From the NCBI RefSeq assembly GCF_002917095.1, contig NZ_PQGA01000002.1, forward strand, positions 682,001-746,000: DNA of 64,000 bases. The letters run 5' to 3'. The position numbers and the translations under genes are program-made. This DNA is from Paraburkholderia eburnea (lineage in GTDB: Bacteria; Pseudomonadota; Gammaproteobacteria; Burkholderiales; Burkholderiaceae). Below the pieces are notes generated by a model. The model had not been told where the DNA came from. It was given only the letters and a program-made list of their open reading frames with translations, and did no database searches. Below are positions 24,042 to 33,444 of the stretch, in pieces. Position 1 is the stretch's first letter. Each line of letters begins with the position of its first letter.

Positions 24042-26435
24042 TCATATACCGATCTTCGCCTCGACATAGAAGGTGCGGCCCGGATAGGGGTGATAGACGA
24101 AATAGCGCGCGTCGAACAGGTTGTCGACACCCACGCCGATTTCGCTCTTTTTCGTGGGCCGGTACGTATACTTCACATCGGCGACTGTGTACGTGCTGGT
24201 GCCGCCGAATACATTCGGATTCGTATCGGCATTGGTGAGCGTGTTGTACTGGCGTCCTGAATAGCGAGCCGCGAGCGTGAGCGCGTTATGCGCGTCGAAG
24301 CGATAAGTCGCGACCGCATTCACGCGCCACAGCGGAATGCGATAGAAGTACTTGCCGACGCTGGCCGGGTTCTGCGCATTCTCCAGAATCTTCGACTGCG
24401 TGTAGGCCACGCTCGCCGTGAGATCCAGGCCCCGCAGCATCACGTCCTCGCCTTGATAGCTCGTTTCGACGCCGCGCGAACGTACCTTGCCGATATTCTG
24501 GAAGTTGGTGACGTTCGGGATGACCGTGGTATCGGTCTGGCTGAAGATCGTGTTCTTCACGTCGTCCTGGAACAGCGTGAAGCGGAACAGTCCATTCCAG
24601 TGCGCCCATTCCGCCGTGAGTTCCTTCGAAAGATCGTCTTCGGCCTTCAGATTGGGGTTGTTGTTCACGATCGACGAGCCGTTTATCTGGCCCTGGAACA
24701 ACTCGCCCACGGTCGGGAAGCGGAACGCGCGCGCGACCGAGGCGCGTAGCGTGAGATCGTCCGTGACATCGAGGGAGAGCGAAGCCTTCGGCGAGAAATG
24801 GCGATCGCCAACGCCCGCGTAAGGCACCGTCGATGCGCCGAGCGCCTGATAGCCGTCGTAGGCGTGCCAGTCTTCGTAACGCACGCCATACACGAGTTTC
24901 CAGCGCGGCAGAAAGCGCCACGCGTCCTGCGCGTAGAAAGCCTGCGTTTCGGTCTTGCCCGCGAAGGCGTTGGCGAAACTGCCCGCCGGACCGTCGCGCC
25001 ACGCGAGCGTGTTGTAAGTGCGGTTATCGACGGTGTAGTTGTCGTAGTGATAGCCGAAGGTCAGCCAGTGCGCGCCAGCTCCCGCATCGGGCCGCGCGGG
25101 TGTCCACGTGGTCTTGAGATCGAGCGTCTTCCAGCCCGTGCCGTCGCCGAGCGTCATCGTGCCGGCGCCGTTGCCGGAACCGCCCGAATTCGCCGTCCGC
25201 GCGACGCTGTTGCTCACATCGTAGTACGAAGCAATGGCTTCGCCGTTCCAGCCGGTGGCCTGATGCGTGCGAAGATTCACGCCGTAGAGCCAGTTCTCGC
25301 TCCAGCCACGGCTCGGCGCCATCGCCGCGGCAGGAACGGTGTACTCGTAGCCGCCGATGTTCACCTTGCCGCTATAGACGGGGTTGCCCTTGTCGTCGTA
25401 GAGGAAGGTCGATGTCTGGCTGTCGTAGGTCTGGTGCCAGTAGCCGAGCGTGAAGCCGCCTTGCACGGTGGGCGTGAAATCGTATTGCGTACGCAGCTTG
25501 AACTGGTCCTGCACCGTATGCTCGATGCCTTCGCCGTTCACGCCCAGCACGACAGTGCGCGCATTGGTCTGGTTGTTATAGAAATACGCGCCGTGCACGG
25601 GCGTGTCGCCCGCTTTCGCGGGCGTGGTCGATTGTGCGAGCGTCGCGAACTGCAGCGGCTGGCTCGTGTTTTCCAGATGATTGACGCCCAGCAGCCAGGA
25701 GAACTTGCCGATACGGTCACCAATCGACGCGCTCATTTCGCTGCCGTTGAAATTCTGGTTCACGCCGTAAAGGCTGAAATGCTGCGTGAACGCTTTCACA
25801 TCGGCGTTGGCTTCGAATTGACTGGGCATGCGCGTGGTGATGAGCACGGTCGCGCCGAGCGAGTTGCCTGGATAAAGCGCCGAATACGGCCCGTAGATCA
25901 CATCCACCTGCTGGATCTGGTCGGGGAACACCATCGACCAGCGCGGCGGGAACGCGTAGCTGTTGCCGAGCAGATTCGACAGCAACAAGCCATCCGAATA
26001 GACGAGGCCACGCGCGCTTTGCGTATTGCTCGTGCCGCGCACGGCGATGATCGAATTGAGGTCGCCGACAAAACGCTTGCGCACCGCGAGATTCGGCAGG
26101 TACTTGAGCACGTCCTCGGTATTGACGACGTTCCAGTTGTTGAATTGCGCGGGCGTCACGGTTTCGACCGTGGCGGGTAGATTCGGATCGACAGCGGGCG
26201 TGGGCGCACCCTTCGCGTCGCTGTGCGAGGCGCTGACGGTGACCGTAGGCAGCGTCGTGGCGCTCGTATCGGTATTGGCGGTATCGGCCGCGTGAGCCGA
26301 TGCAGCGGCGAATGCTGCAAGCGCAGCGGCCGCGAACGGCGCGAGCAGGGACAGCGGCGCAAGGCGGCTGCGGACGTGCGGGTGCAACCGCGAGGACGAG
26401 CGCAGGCGCGCGCCGCGCGAGGCGGGCGTGAACAT
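24042..26435 (-). CDS. TonB-dependent outer-membrane receptor
   Basis: 797 residues from the ATG at 26435 (GGGGAAACCTTTAC upstream); an in-frame Met 48 bp further up is less likely. A signal peptide ends in 'ASAHAA'. The plug domain has 'VTVSASHSD', 'TPAQFNNWNVVNTEDVLKYLPNL' and 'GDLNSIIAVRG', followed by a 22-strand type barrel ending in a C-terminal aromatic/hydrophobic strand 'GRTFYVEAKIGI'. It imports a metal or metal complex using TonB energy. Its place directly after a cruR gene and before a PepSY gene suggests copper (or a copper chelate), as in the Bordetella operon with bfrG. An iron-siderophore substrate is the alternative. Confidence 0.92.
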   Translation of the reverse strand: MFTPASRGARLRSSSRLHPHVRSRLAPLSLLAPFAAAALAAFAAASAHAADTANTDTSATTLPTVTVSASHSDAKGAPTPAVDPNLPATVETVTPAQFNNWNVVNTEDVLKYLPNLAVRKRFVGDLNSIIAVRGTSNTQSARGLVYSDGLLLSNLLGNSYAFPPRWSMVFPDQIQQVDVIYGPYSALYPGNSLGATVLITTRMPSQFEANADVKAFTQHFSLYGVNQNFNGSEMSASIGDRIGKFSWLLGVNHLENTSQPLQFATLAQSTTPAKAGDTPVHGAYFYNNQTNARTVVLGVNGEGIEHTVQDQFKLRTQYDFTPTVQGGFTLGYWHQTYDSQTSTFLYDDKGNPVYSGKVNIGGYEYTVPAAAMAPSRGWSENWLYGVNLRTHQATGWNGEAIASYYDVSNSVARTANSGGSGNGAGTMTLGDGTGWKTLDLKTTWTPARPDAGAGAHWLTFGYHYDNYTVDNRTYNTLAWRDGPAGSFANAFAGKTETQAFYAQDAWRFLPRWKLVYGVRYEDWHAYDGYQALGASTVPYAGVGDRHFSPKASLSLDVTDDLTLRASVARAFRFPTVGELFQGQINGSSIVNNNPNLKAEDDLSKELTAEWAHWNGLFRFTLFQDDVKNTIFSQTDTTVIPNVTNFQNIGKVRSRGVETSYQGEDVMLRGLDLTASVAYTQSKILENAQNPASVGKYFYRIPLWRVNAVATYRFDAHNALTLAARYSGRQYNTLTNADTNPNVFGGTSTYTVADVKYTYRPTKKSEIGVGVDNLFDARYFVYHPYPGRTFYVEAKIGI

Positions 26436-26662
26436 GTAAAGGTTTCCCCAGAGCGATAGACGTGCGGCCGCTCGCGCCCGCATGGCGGGCCTGCGCGTGT
26501 GCAGCGCGCGTCTTCGTCCACATGAAGCCGATGGGCTGATGAATCGTGGGACTCAGCCTTCGATCAGGCGAACGCGCGCGCGAGCCATTCAGGGCACAGG
26601 CGGGCGCGATCGCAGGCGATCATGCGGAGAAGACGCAAACGTGCGGCCGGTGAGGGCTGCTA

Positions 26663-27028
26663 TCAGGAGAGCACTGGAGGGGCGCGTGGCCGGCCCGAGG
26701 GGAAGGCCCCGAAGGGCGTATGACGCGTGGAAAGCGGCACGACGCGACCGACGGCAGCCACGAGCGCGCGTTGCGGCTCGGGCGCCGCAATTGCGGGCAT
26801 CGCGACATGGTGTTCGAGCAGATGGCAGTAGCCGCAAGCGCCGAACGCATCGTCGTGCGAAAGATGCGGGGCCGCGGAAGCGGACTGGAGCGCGGAGCAG
26901 AGCGCGGCGTCAGGCTCGTGCGCGTGATGCGCGGCAATCAACTGACTCGCGAGCGGCGCAAGCACGATGAGCCACATGGCGACGAGGCCAAGCCATGCGG
27001 TCAGCAGAATGTGCTTGCGTAGATTCAT
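26663..27028 (-). CDS. cruR: CruR/DUF2946 copper-sensing leader protein
   Basis: 121 residues. One hydrophobic segment (about 8-32), then His/Cys-rich stretch with C65-G-Y-C68 inside 'FGACGYCHLLEHH', and a C-terminal R115-A-P-P motif three residues before the stop. These two motifs are those described for CruR of Bordetella pertussis. There, a DUF2946 leader protein stalls translation at RAPP, copper at CXXC relieves the stall, and Rho then terminates transcription before the TonB gene. Here the next gene starts 227 bp later, leaving room for such a region. The match is strong, but regulation in this organism is inferred. No Shine-Dalgarno is obvious. The tract CATGATGCGAATGATTT at 27061-27077 resembles a weak Fur box upstream. 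Confidence 0.85.
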   Translation of the reverse strand: MNLRKHILLTAWLGLVAMWLIVLAPLASQLIAAHHAHEPDAALCSALQSASAAPHLSHDDAFGACGYCHLLEHHVAMPAIAAPEPQRALVAAVGRVVPLSTRHTPFGAFPSGRPRAPPVLS

Positions 27029-27264
27029 ATTGGTGTGAGCGATTGCGCGGCGCAGTCTACCATGATGCGAATGATTTGCGCACGCGTTAACGCAGGCTGA
27101 AAGCGGTCATAAGCAGTCCCGTATTCAGGCCTGGAGCCTGAAGGAAAGGCCACAAAACAAGGGCTTTCGAACTATTCCGATGGTTGGTCGGACGTGCGCG
27201 CGCGATCATCATCGGCGTGAACAACCCAACCACGTGAGGGCCGCATACATCGCGGCACGCGATC

Positions 27265-27618
27265 ATGTCCGTTTTTTCCCTACGCCCGTCGCCCAGCCTG
27301 CGCTGGATCGCCCGCACTGCCGAACCCATTGGGCACGGCGCTTCGTACCAGGCATGCGACGGTGCGTCGCATCCCCATGCCGGCACACACGCGCCGCTTG
27401 CGCGCGGCAGCGGTATCCGCGCGACGCGTTGCGGTCTGGCACTGCCTGACGGTTTCGCGCTGAAACTCGGCGCACGAACACATGCCACGCCGCGCAATCC
27501 GGTGGTCTGTCCGCTTGAGGAGAGCGCGTTGCGTCAGTGGTGCGTGCGTCGGCAAAGCGGCATGTGTCCGGAATGTCTGGAGCAAGCCAAAAATGAACCA
27601 CCGCGATCGCAGCCCTGA
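27265..27618 (+). CDS. Hypothetical protein with a CPEC-type Cys cluster (uncertain)
   Basis: 117 residues in the 612-bp gap between cruR and the hybrid kinase gene. I do not recognise it. The C-terminus has 'WCVRRQSGMCPECLEQAKN', three cysteines and a possible CxxC, and other cysteines lie in 'YQACDG', 'TRCGLAL' and 'VVCPLE'. Third-position GC is only partly biased and no ribosome site precedes ATG 27265, so it may not be translated. It runs opposite to both neighbours. Composition would fit a small metal-binding or zinc-ribbon protein, but this is weak. Confidence 0.3.
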   Translation: MSVFSLRPSPSLRWIARTAEPIGHGASYQACDGASHPHAGTHAPLARGSGIRATRCGLALPDGFALKLGARTHATPRNPVVCPLEESALRQWCVRRQSGMCPECLEQAKNEPPRSQP

Positions 27619-27640
27619 AACAGACGATGCCGTTGCGCAC

Positions 27641-30600
27641 TCACGCCGAGTGCTGGCTTGCGGCCTGTTCGCGTAGCGCTTCCAGTTCCTGCACGACCGC
27701 ATTCGACAAGGCTTGCGCCTCATCGGTCCATGCGCCGGACTCCCGTAGCGTCGCGCGCAATTCAAGGCACGCTTCGTACAGCATCGACGGACCGAGCACG
27801 GCCAGGCCGCCCGACACGCGATGCGCCCATTCGCGCAACCGCTTGAAATCGCGCTCCGGCACAATCCGCGCATAGTCGGCGATATCGTGATCGGCCTGCT
27901 CGATGAAGAGCAGCGCAATTTCGGGCGATAGCGCGGGAAAACGCGGCACTTCGACATCTTCGCCAGCATCTTCATCGGCATCCTGCGTGGGCGGCGCTAT
28001 CGGATGCGCTTGCGCAGCGATGTCCGCGAGCACGCGCGCCAACGCCGCCAGTGGCACCGGCTTGCTCAGGTAATCGGTAAAGCCCGATTGTCGGCCCTGC
28101 GCGATCTGTTCAGGCAGCGCGTTGCCGCTCACCGCATAGATGGGCAGCGCAGCATGCTTCGCCCGCGCGACCTTCAACAGTTCGAGACCGTTCATACGCG
28201 GCATGTTGAGATCGGTCAGCACGACGTCGACGTGGGCTTCTTCGAGTCGTGCGAGCGCTTCTTCGCCATCCTTCGCTTCGATCACATTCGCGCCGAGCGT
28301 GCGCAACTGGTCGCGCAACAGGCTGCGGTTGAGCAGATTGTCTTCGGCGATCAAGACGTTCAGGCGCTGGAATTCGCTGCCTTGCGGCGGCTGCGGCGTG
28401 CTGGATGGGACGGCTTGTGCCGTTCCATCCAGCGGCATACAAGGTTGCGCGCGCAACATCTGCGTGGCGGTACGGATGCCCGTAAGGCTATAAAGACTCA
28501 CCTCGACGCTGCCGTCCTCGCGTGCGAGTGGCACGAGCGGCCCATCCTGGCGAACCCATACGACGTTGGCGGTGCCGCCCCAGAGTCGCTGCACATCTTC
28601 GGTCGTGTATTCGTCCGTCACCAGAAGATAATCCAGCGAGCTTTCGCGTGACGAATCATGCAGCGAGGCAAGATCAATCGGCATACTGACTGTCTTGTCG
28701 AACAGATTCGTGAGCCATTCGTGATTCTCGGGCGCGCGGCACAGAATGGCCGGATGCACGTCGGGGAGCGTCCACTCGCTGCCCGCGCTGGCGTCGCCGT
28801 CCGGGCGCAACGGCAGACTGACAATCACGCGCGTGCCCACGCCCAGCGTGCTCTCAACTTCACAACGCCCGTGCATCAATTTGGCCAGACGCCCGCAGAT
28901 CGACAGACCCAGCCCCGTGCCGCGCGCCTCGGTGAGCCGATGCGCATCGCCTTGCGTGAAGGGCTGAAAAAGCCGCGCCTTGAGCGATTCGGGCATGCCC
29001 ATGCCCGAATCGGCCACGCTGATTTCGAGCGTGTCGTCGCGCCAGTTCGCGCGCAGCACGATCTTGCCCGAATGCGTGAATTTGAACGCATTGCTCAGCA
29101 GGTTATTGACGATCTGCGCGACACGTACCGGATCGAAATAAAGGCGCGCGGGAATGGCGCGATCCATCACGAGATAAAAGGGCAGTTGCTGGCGCGCCGC
29201 GAGCGGTGCATGCGCGAGTGCGATACGCACCAGTTGCGCGGCAATCGATTCGGACTCCTCGGAAAGCGTCATCGCGCCCACGTCGATCTTCGAGAAGTCG
29301 AGCACGTCGCTCACAATCTGCAGCAACTCGGAAGAGGAAACCTGCATCGCCTGCACGCGGGCCTCCTGCTCAGGCGCGAGCGGCCCGCGTGCCACCAGCT
29401 CGATATTGCCCGTGAGCGAGGCCAGCGGTGTGCGAATCTCGTGACTCATCGCCGCGAAAAAACTCACTTTGCTGCGCGCGGCCTCGTCGCTGGTGCGCTT
29501 CGCTTCGCGCAGGAGGCGCTCGGCTTCATAGTGTTTCGACATATCGGCGAAAGCACAGAACATCACATCCTCGCGCCTCATGGTGGCCGGCGCGAACGTG
29601 ATCTCCAGATGCACATTTTCGCCGTCCTCGCGCGTGAGCGAAAAGGGCAGATCGTAGATCGGCAATTCGCCATCGCGGGGTGGCGCATAGGGCGTGCGCT
29701 TTTCGAACTCGACGCACAGCGCCGCCGGAAGCCGCGTGGCCTGGGCGTCGAGGCCGAGCACGTTGCGCACGATCTGGTTTGCGATGACGATCTCGAAGTT
29801 GCGCCGGCGTACGATGCACAGGCCGACCGGCGTGGCGTGCACGAGCAGATGGTTGAGCAGTTCGCCTTCGAGCGCATGCGTGGCCTCCGCATAGGTGCGT
29901 TCGAGGACGTGATGGTTCCAGTAGCGCGCGATTGCGCCGAGCAGGACGAGAAGCGCCAGCGTCATCAGCGCGATGATGGCGAGCGGCATACGGATCAGCG
30001 CGAATTGCGTGGTCCACGAGATCGCCAGCGTGTAGTGGCCGAAATCGTATTCGAGCGGCTGCTCGCGCATGACCCAGCCAAAACGCGGCACCAGATGAAA
30101 GCGCTCGGGCGATAGATTGGCGACTGCGCGATCGACATATTGCGCACCCGCGACGGGCAGCGGGCCGGCAAGCATCGCACCGTCACGGTCGAACAAGGTC
30201 GGGCTCGCATCCGCGGTCCCCAGGTCGGGCACGCCCGGAAGCTGATCGAGATCGATCGCGGTCAGCACGATCGCATAGGGCTTGCCGTCCTTGAGCACCG
30301 TGACCGCGCCGAGCACGACCGGCGGCGCGAAACCGAGCCCGGCGGCCGGGTGAAACCACGTGACCTGGCGCCATCGGCCCTCGCCGAGCGGGTCGATGCC
30401 GCGCGTGTTCATGCGCAGCAGCACAGCGTCCACCAACATGCGCGCGTGGTCGGCACCGCCTTGCAGCGATGCGATGGTCGAGCCGCGCGGGTTGGGTTTG
30501 AGTTGATGGCTCCAGGCCGCGCTGCCGTCGAGCAGCACGAACATCATCGGCTCGTCCGGACCGATCACCGAGGCCATCTGCGCCACGCGGTCGCAGAACG

Positions 30601-30973
30601 CGCGCAAATCCGCCGCGCCGGTGAGGTCGTCGAAGGCGGGTGTGCAGGCTTGCGGCGGCGTGGGTGTGGCCATGTGCACGGCGCCCAGCGCCCCGTCCTC
30701 GTGCAGCGCTAGCAGAAGACGCAGGCTTGAGAGCAGATTGAAGCGCCGCAGCAGCAACTGGTTGGTCTGGGCCTTGACGACGCGCATCTGCGTGGCCTGA
30801 TTCGAGAGCGATGCTGCACCGATGCTCAGCGCGGCCACCGCTGCCGCGCACAGTCCCGCGAACGCCAGCAGCACAAGCAGCATGGCGAACACGCGCCGCT
30901 CACGCCCCAGATTGTGCTCAAGCGTCCTGAGCGCGCTGAGCGGCGAAGCGAGCGAGGTGATGCGCCGTTCCAT
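27641..30973 (-). CDS. Hybrid sensor kinase with receiver and HPt domains (RcsC/BvgS-like)
   Basis: 1110 residues. Membrane segments near 30-55 and 330-350 flank a large periplasmic sensor region. A PAS-like segment follows (about 375-480), then the H-box 'FFAAMSHEIRTPL' and N-box 'NNLLSNAFKF', G-boxes 'DSGMGMPE' and 'GTGLGLSI'. A stretch around 730-820 looks like a receiver relic, and a full receiver follows ('LIAEDNLLNRSLL', 'VVLTDLNMPRMNG', 'YLSKPV'). The HPt His lies in 'WAHRVSGG' near 1050. This is a four-step phosphorelay protein. It overlaps the regulator gene by TAATG and will pass phosphate to it. Signal unknown. Confidence 0.9.
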   Translation of the reverse strand: MERRITSLASPLSALRTLEHNLGRERRVFAMLLVLLAFAGLCAAAVAALSIGAASLSNQATQMRVVKAQTNQLLLRRFNLLSSLRLLLALHEDGALGAVHMATPTPPQACTPAFDDLTGAADLRAFCDRVAQMASVIGPDEPMMFVLLDGSAAWSHQLKPNPRGSTIASLQGGADHARMLVDAVLLRMNTRGIDPLGEGRWRQVTWFHPAAGLGFAPPVVLGAVTVLKDGKPYAIVLTAIDLDQLPGVPDLGTADASPTLFDRDGAMLAGPLPVAGAQYVDRAVANLSPERFHLVPRFGWVMREQPLEYDFGHYTLAISWTTQFALIRMPLAIIALMTLALLVLLGAIARYWNHHVLERTYAEATHALEGELLNHLLVHATPVGLCIVRRRNFEIVIANQIVRNVLGLDAQATRLPAALCVEFEKRTPYAPPRDGELPIYDLPFSLTREDGENVHLEITFAPATMRREDVMFCAFADMSKHYEAERLLREAKRTSDEAARSKVSFFAAMSHEIRTPLASLTGNIELVARGPLAPEQEARVQAMQVSSSELLQIVSDVLDFSKIDVGAMTLSEESESIAAQLVRIALAHAPLAARQQLPFYLVMDRAIPARLYFDPVRVAQIVNNLLSNAFKFTHSGKIVLRANWRDDTLEISVADSGMGMPESLKARLFQPFTQGDAHRLTEARGTGLGLSICGRLAKLMHGRCEVESTLGVGTRVIVSLPLRPDGDASAGSEWTLPDVHPAILCRAPENHEWLTNLFDKTVSMPIDLASLHDSSRESSLDYLLVTDEYTTEDVQRLWGGTANVVWVRQDGPLVPLAREDGSVEVSLYSLTGIRTATQMLRAQPCMPLDGTAQAVPSSTPQPPQGSEFQRLNVLIAEDNLLNRSLLRDQLRTLGANVIEAKDGEEALARLEEAHVDVVLTDLNMPRMNGLELLKVARAKHAALPIYAVSGNALPEQIAQGRQSGFTDYLSKPVPLAALARVLADIAAQAHPIAPPTQDADEDAGEDVEVPRFPALSPEIALLFIEQADHDIADYARIVPERDFKRLREWAHRVSGGLAVLGPSMLYEACLELRATLRESGAWTDEAQALSNAVVQELEALREQAASQHSA

Positions 30974-31704
30974 TATGCGAACCCGTGTTCGCTCGCGTAG
31001 CGGATGAGATCCGCGTTGGATTCGAGGTGCAGCTTGCGCATGGCGGCCCGCTTCTGGGTGGCGACGGTCGTGACGGATCGGCTCAGGCGCTTCGAGATTT
31101 CCGTGACGCTCAGGCCGAGTGCGAACAGTCGCACGACCTCCAGTTCGCGCGGCGAGAGCGGGTTGCTGCGCCGGAAGTCGTCGGCGGTCGAGCCTTCCTT
31201 CGCGAGCCGCTCGGCGATACGCGCGGAGAGCGTCGTACCCGGTTCGACCAGCGCGCGCTGACAGACCTGGGCGAGCGTCGGAATCGGCTCGTCCTTGCCG
31301 ACGAGTCCGGCCACGCCCAGCGCGGAAAGCTCATGCAGGATGCCGCCGTTGGTCAGCATCGTGAACACCACGACGGGCAGATCGGGATAGAGACGCCGCA
31401 CGCGGCCAATGAGGCGCAGGCCGTCTTCGTCTTCGAGCTCGCCCTGCATCGAGAAGTCCGTCACGAGCAGATCGCAGGCAATCGTGCGCAATGTGTCGAT
31501 GAGCTGGGCGCCGGAGTCGGCGGTGGCCACGACGCGATGGCCGGGCAAATGGTCGAGGTAGTCGCGGATGGCCGTCAGGACGACAGGGTGATCGTCGGCC
31601 ACTACAATTCGCAGGTTTTGCGTGGTGGCATTCGTCATGGGCGTGGGCGTGTCGCCGGTAATGACAGTCTGAGGGGCGGCCCGGGGCGTCGGGCCGCATT
31701 TCAT
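30973..31704 (-). CDS. NarL/FixJ-family response regulator (RcsB-like)
   Basis: 243 residues. The receiver has 'VVADDHPVVLTAIRDYL' and the phospho-Asp in 'LLVTDFSMQGELEDEDG'. The C-terminal LuxR-type helix-turn-helix is 'LSPRELEVVRLFALGLSVTEISKRLSRSVTTVATQK'. I start at ATG 31704, which has GAGAGGA at good spacing; the inner Met at 31638 has none. Its stop overlaps the hybrid kinase start (TAATG), so the two form one operon and one phosphorelay of the RcsC/RcsB type. Target genes are not visible. Confidence 0.92.
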   Translation of the reverse strand: MKCGPTPRAAPQTVITGDTPTPMTNATTQNLRIVVADDHPVVLTAIRDYLDHLPGHRVVATADSGAQLIDTLRTIACDLLVTDFSMQGELEDEDGLRLIGRVRRLYPDLPVVVFTMLTNGGILHELSALGVAGLVGKDEPIPTLAQVCQRALVEPGTTLSARIAERLAKEGSTADDFRRSNPLSPRELEVVRLFALGLSVTEISKRLSRSVTTVATQKRAAMRKLHLESNADLIRYASEHGFA

Positions 31705-31820
31705 TCGGCATCCTCTCAAGGTTATCTCATTTTATATGCCGCCGGTATGCGGGACTTGCCCTGTCGGACACGGTGGCGCGGAAAGCGCGTGGCCGTCGCG
31801 TTGCTGGCAATGCTGGCGAA

Positions 31821-32282
31821 TCAGTGCTCGCCGCTACTCGGCAGAGGGCTCGTGGCGAAGGAACTGCGCGCCATGCCGGGCACGTCGGTGCATTGCATGT
31901 GGAAACAGGCGGCGGACAGGCGGCCCGTTTCGGCTCCGGGCATCGTGCAGGTCTCACGGCAGGCTTGCATGGGCACCGATGCGAAGCGCGCGGCTACCTG
32001 AGCGCCGTCCCCCGCCACGTGAGCAGGCGCCGCGGCCTGCCGCCGCCCGGCGAGGCAGAAAACCAGCGCCCAGGCCATCATCGCCCATCCCAATGTGCCG
32101 GCCGCGGCGATCGGCCAGAAAGCGGCTTGCGGCTCGCGCCACAGCAGAAAGAGCGCGGCGAAAAAGGCCATGTAGAACAGAGGCAACAAATAGATGCCGA
32201 GGCGGCTCGCCCATTCGCAGGCGCTTTGTACCCACAACGTCAGCGGGGAAGGAGTCGGGCGGAGAGGCGAGGCGACGGACAT
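31821..32282 (-). CDS. Small membrane protein, unknown family
   Basis: 153 residues from ATG 32282. A hydrophobic hairpin occupies about 25-80: 'GIYLLPLFYMAFFAALFLLW' and 'AAGTLGWAMMAWALVFCLA'. A Cys-containing C-terminal part of about 70 residues follows ('CRETCTMPGAE', 'CFHMQCTDVPG'). The start is uncertain because no ribosome site is clear and the frame is open to 32513. I do not recognise the family. The four Cys may be metal- or disulfide-bonded. It lies alone on the minus strand; upstream 32283-32713 (431 bp) shows no gene. Confidence 0.5.
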   Translation of the reverse strand: MSVASPLRPTPSPLTLWVQSACEWASRLGIYLLPLFYMAFFAALFLLWREPQAAFWPIAAAGTLGWAMMAWALVFCLAGRRQAAAPAHVAGDGAQVAARFASVPMQACRETCTMPGAETGRLSAACFHMQCTDVPGMARSSFATSPLPSSGEH

Positions 32283-32713
32283 GACAGAGACTCGTTCGGA
32301 TGGAAGAAAGTGTGGCGCGCTACGGCGCGCTGGCCACATTTCGACTTTAGCGACGAGGGCTGACAGAGAAAATCGGATGATTCTGAGAAATAATGGAGAT
32401 GTGATGTAAGTATTTGCCGCGCACGCGATTAGGAATCTGACATACATGCTCCGAAGCAGCCAAACCGGCAAAACGCGGAAGAGCGCGCGCCGACAGGCCG
32501 GGATTTCCCTCAAGGCCGCGAACTCGCTGCGCCGCGCCCTGTCCTAATCGGCCAGGGAGGCGGGTGCGGCCGCCGCTGCCGCCCGCTCGAATCATGCGCG
32601 TGCGCCAGCGCGATTCGGGGCCAGACGGTGCGACTGGCGACCACACGCGCTATCCTGTTGCGCCCCGCGACGCGGGGGGACCATCGAAGAACCGCTTTTA
32701 CAGGAACATCTCA
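32283..32713. other. Intergenic region without a supported gene
   Basis: 431 bp between divergent genes. I see short AT-rich patches around 32370-32440 that could carry promoters for both sides, but no gene, repeat or RNA element. Confidence 0.5.
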
Positions 32714-33304
32714 ATGCGCCGACGTCAATTTCTTCTCAGCTCCAGCGCCGCGGTCGCCGCGAGCGGTCTCGCTCTCGCCGGCTGCACGACAACCCCGTTG
32801 GGTTCGGGCAACAGCGCTGCCCAGAACGCGGCGAAGCGCAATTCGATCGACGCCGGCGTCGACGCCACGCTCACGCGCCTGTTCAATACGGTGACGGGCT
32901 CCCAGGAACTCATTTCGAAGGCAAGCGGCGTCCTCGTATTCCCGAGCGTGATCTCGGCGGGCTTCTGGATCGGCGGCCAGTACGGCACCGGCGCGCTGCG
33001 CATCGGCGGCCGCACGGACGGCTACTACAGCACGGTTGCAGGCTCGTTCGGCCTGCAGATCGGCGCGCAGTCCAAGGCCATCATCTTTGCGTTCATGAAC
33101 CAGGGCGCGCTCGAAGACTTCCTGAAGAGCCAGGGCTGGGCCGCCGGCGCGGATGCGACGGTTGCGGTCGTGACCGTGGGCGCCAACGGCAATGTCGATA
33201 CCTCGACGGCGACCAGCCCCGTCGAAGCGTTCGTGCTGACCAACGCCGGCCTGATGGCGGGCGTTTCGCTCGAAGGCGTGAAGGTTTCGCGTCTTGTGAT
33301 CTGA
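32714..33304 (+). CDS. SYLF/YSC84-domain lipoprotein
   Basis: 196 residues. The N-terminus 'RRRQFLLSSSAAVAASGLALAGC' has a Tat-like or Sec signal and a lipobox ending at Cys23. The rest is a SYLF domain: 'ELISKASGVLVFPSVISAGFWIGGQYGTGAL', 'YYSTVAGSFGLQIGAQSKAIIFAFM', 'GADATVAVVTVGANG'. SYLF domains bind phosphoinositides or lipids in eukaryotes; in bacteria such lipoproteins are thought to sit at the outer membrane with unknown task. ATG 32714 is preferred because it directly precedes the signal peptide; the open frame upstream is not protein-like. Confidence 0.85.
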   Translation: MRRRQFLLSSSAAVAASGLALAGCTTTPLGSGNSAAQNAAKRNSIDAGVDATLTRLFNTVTGSQELISKASGVLVFPSVISAGFWIGGQYGTGALRIGGRTDGYYSTVAGSFGLQIGAQSKAIIFAFMNQGALEDFLKSQGWAAGADATVAVVTVGANGNVDTSTATSPVEAFVLTNAGLMAGVSLEGVKVSRLVI

Positions 33305-33444
33305 GCGGAAGTTCTGCCCGGAAGCTCTGCTTTGTCGGCCTGACTCGAATGCACGCAGCCGGTCGTTGGGGCAGCCCGCGTGCGCTGGCATAATCGGCGC
33401 GCATAGTCGCCGCACATAACGCGAAGCAGACAGGGAGACGAACG

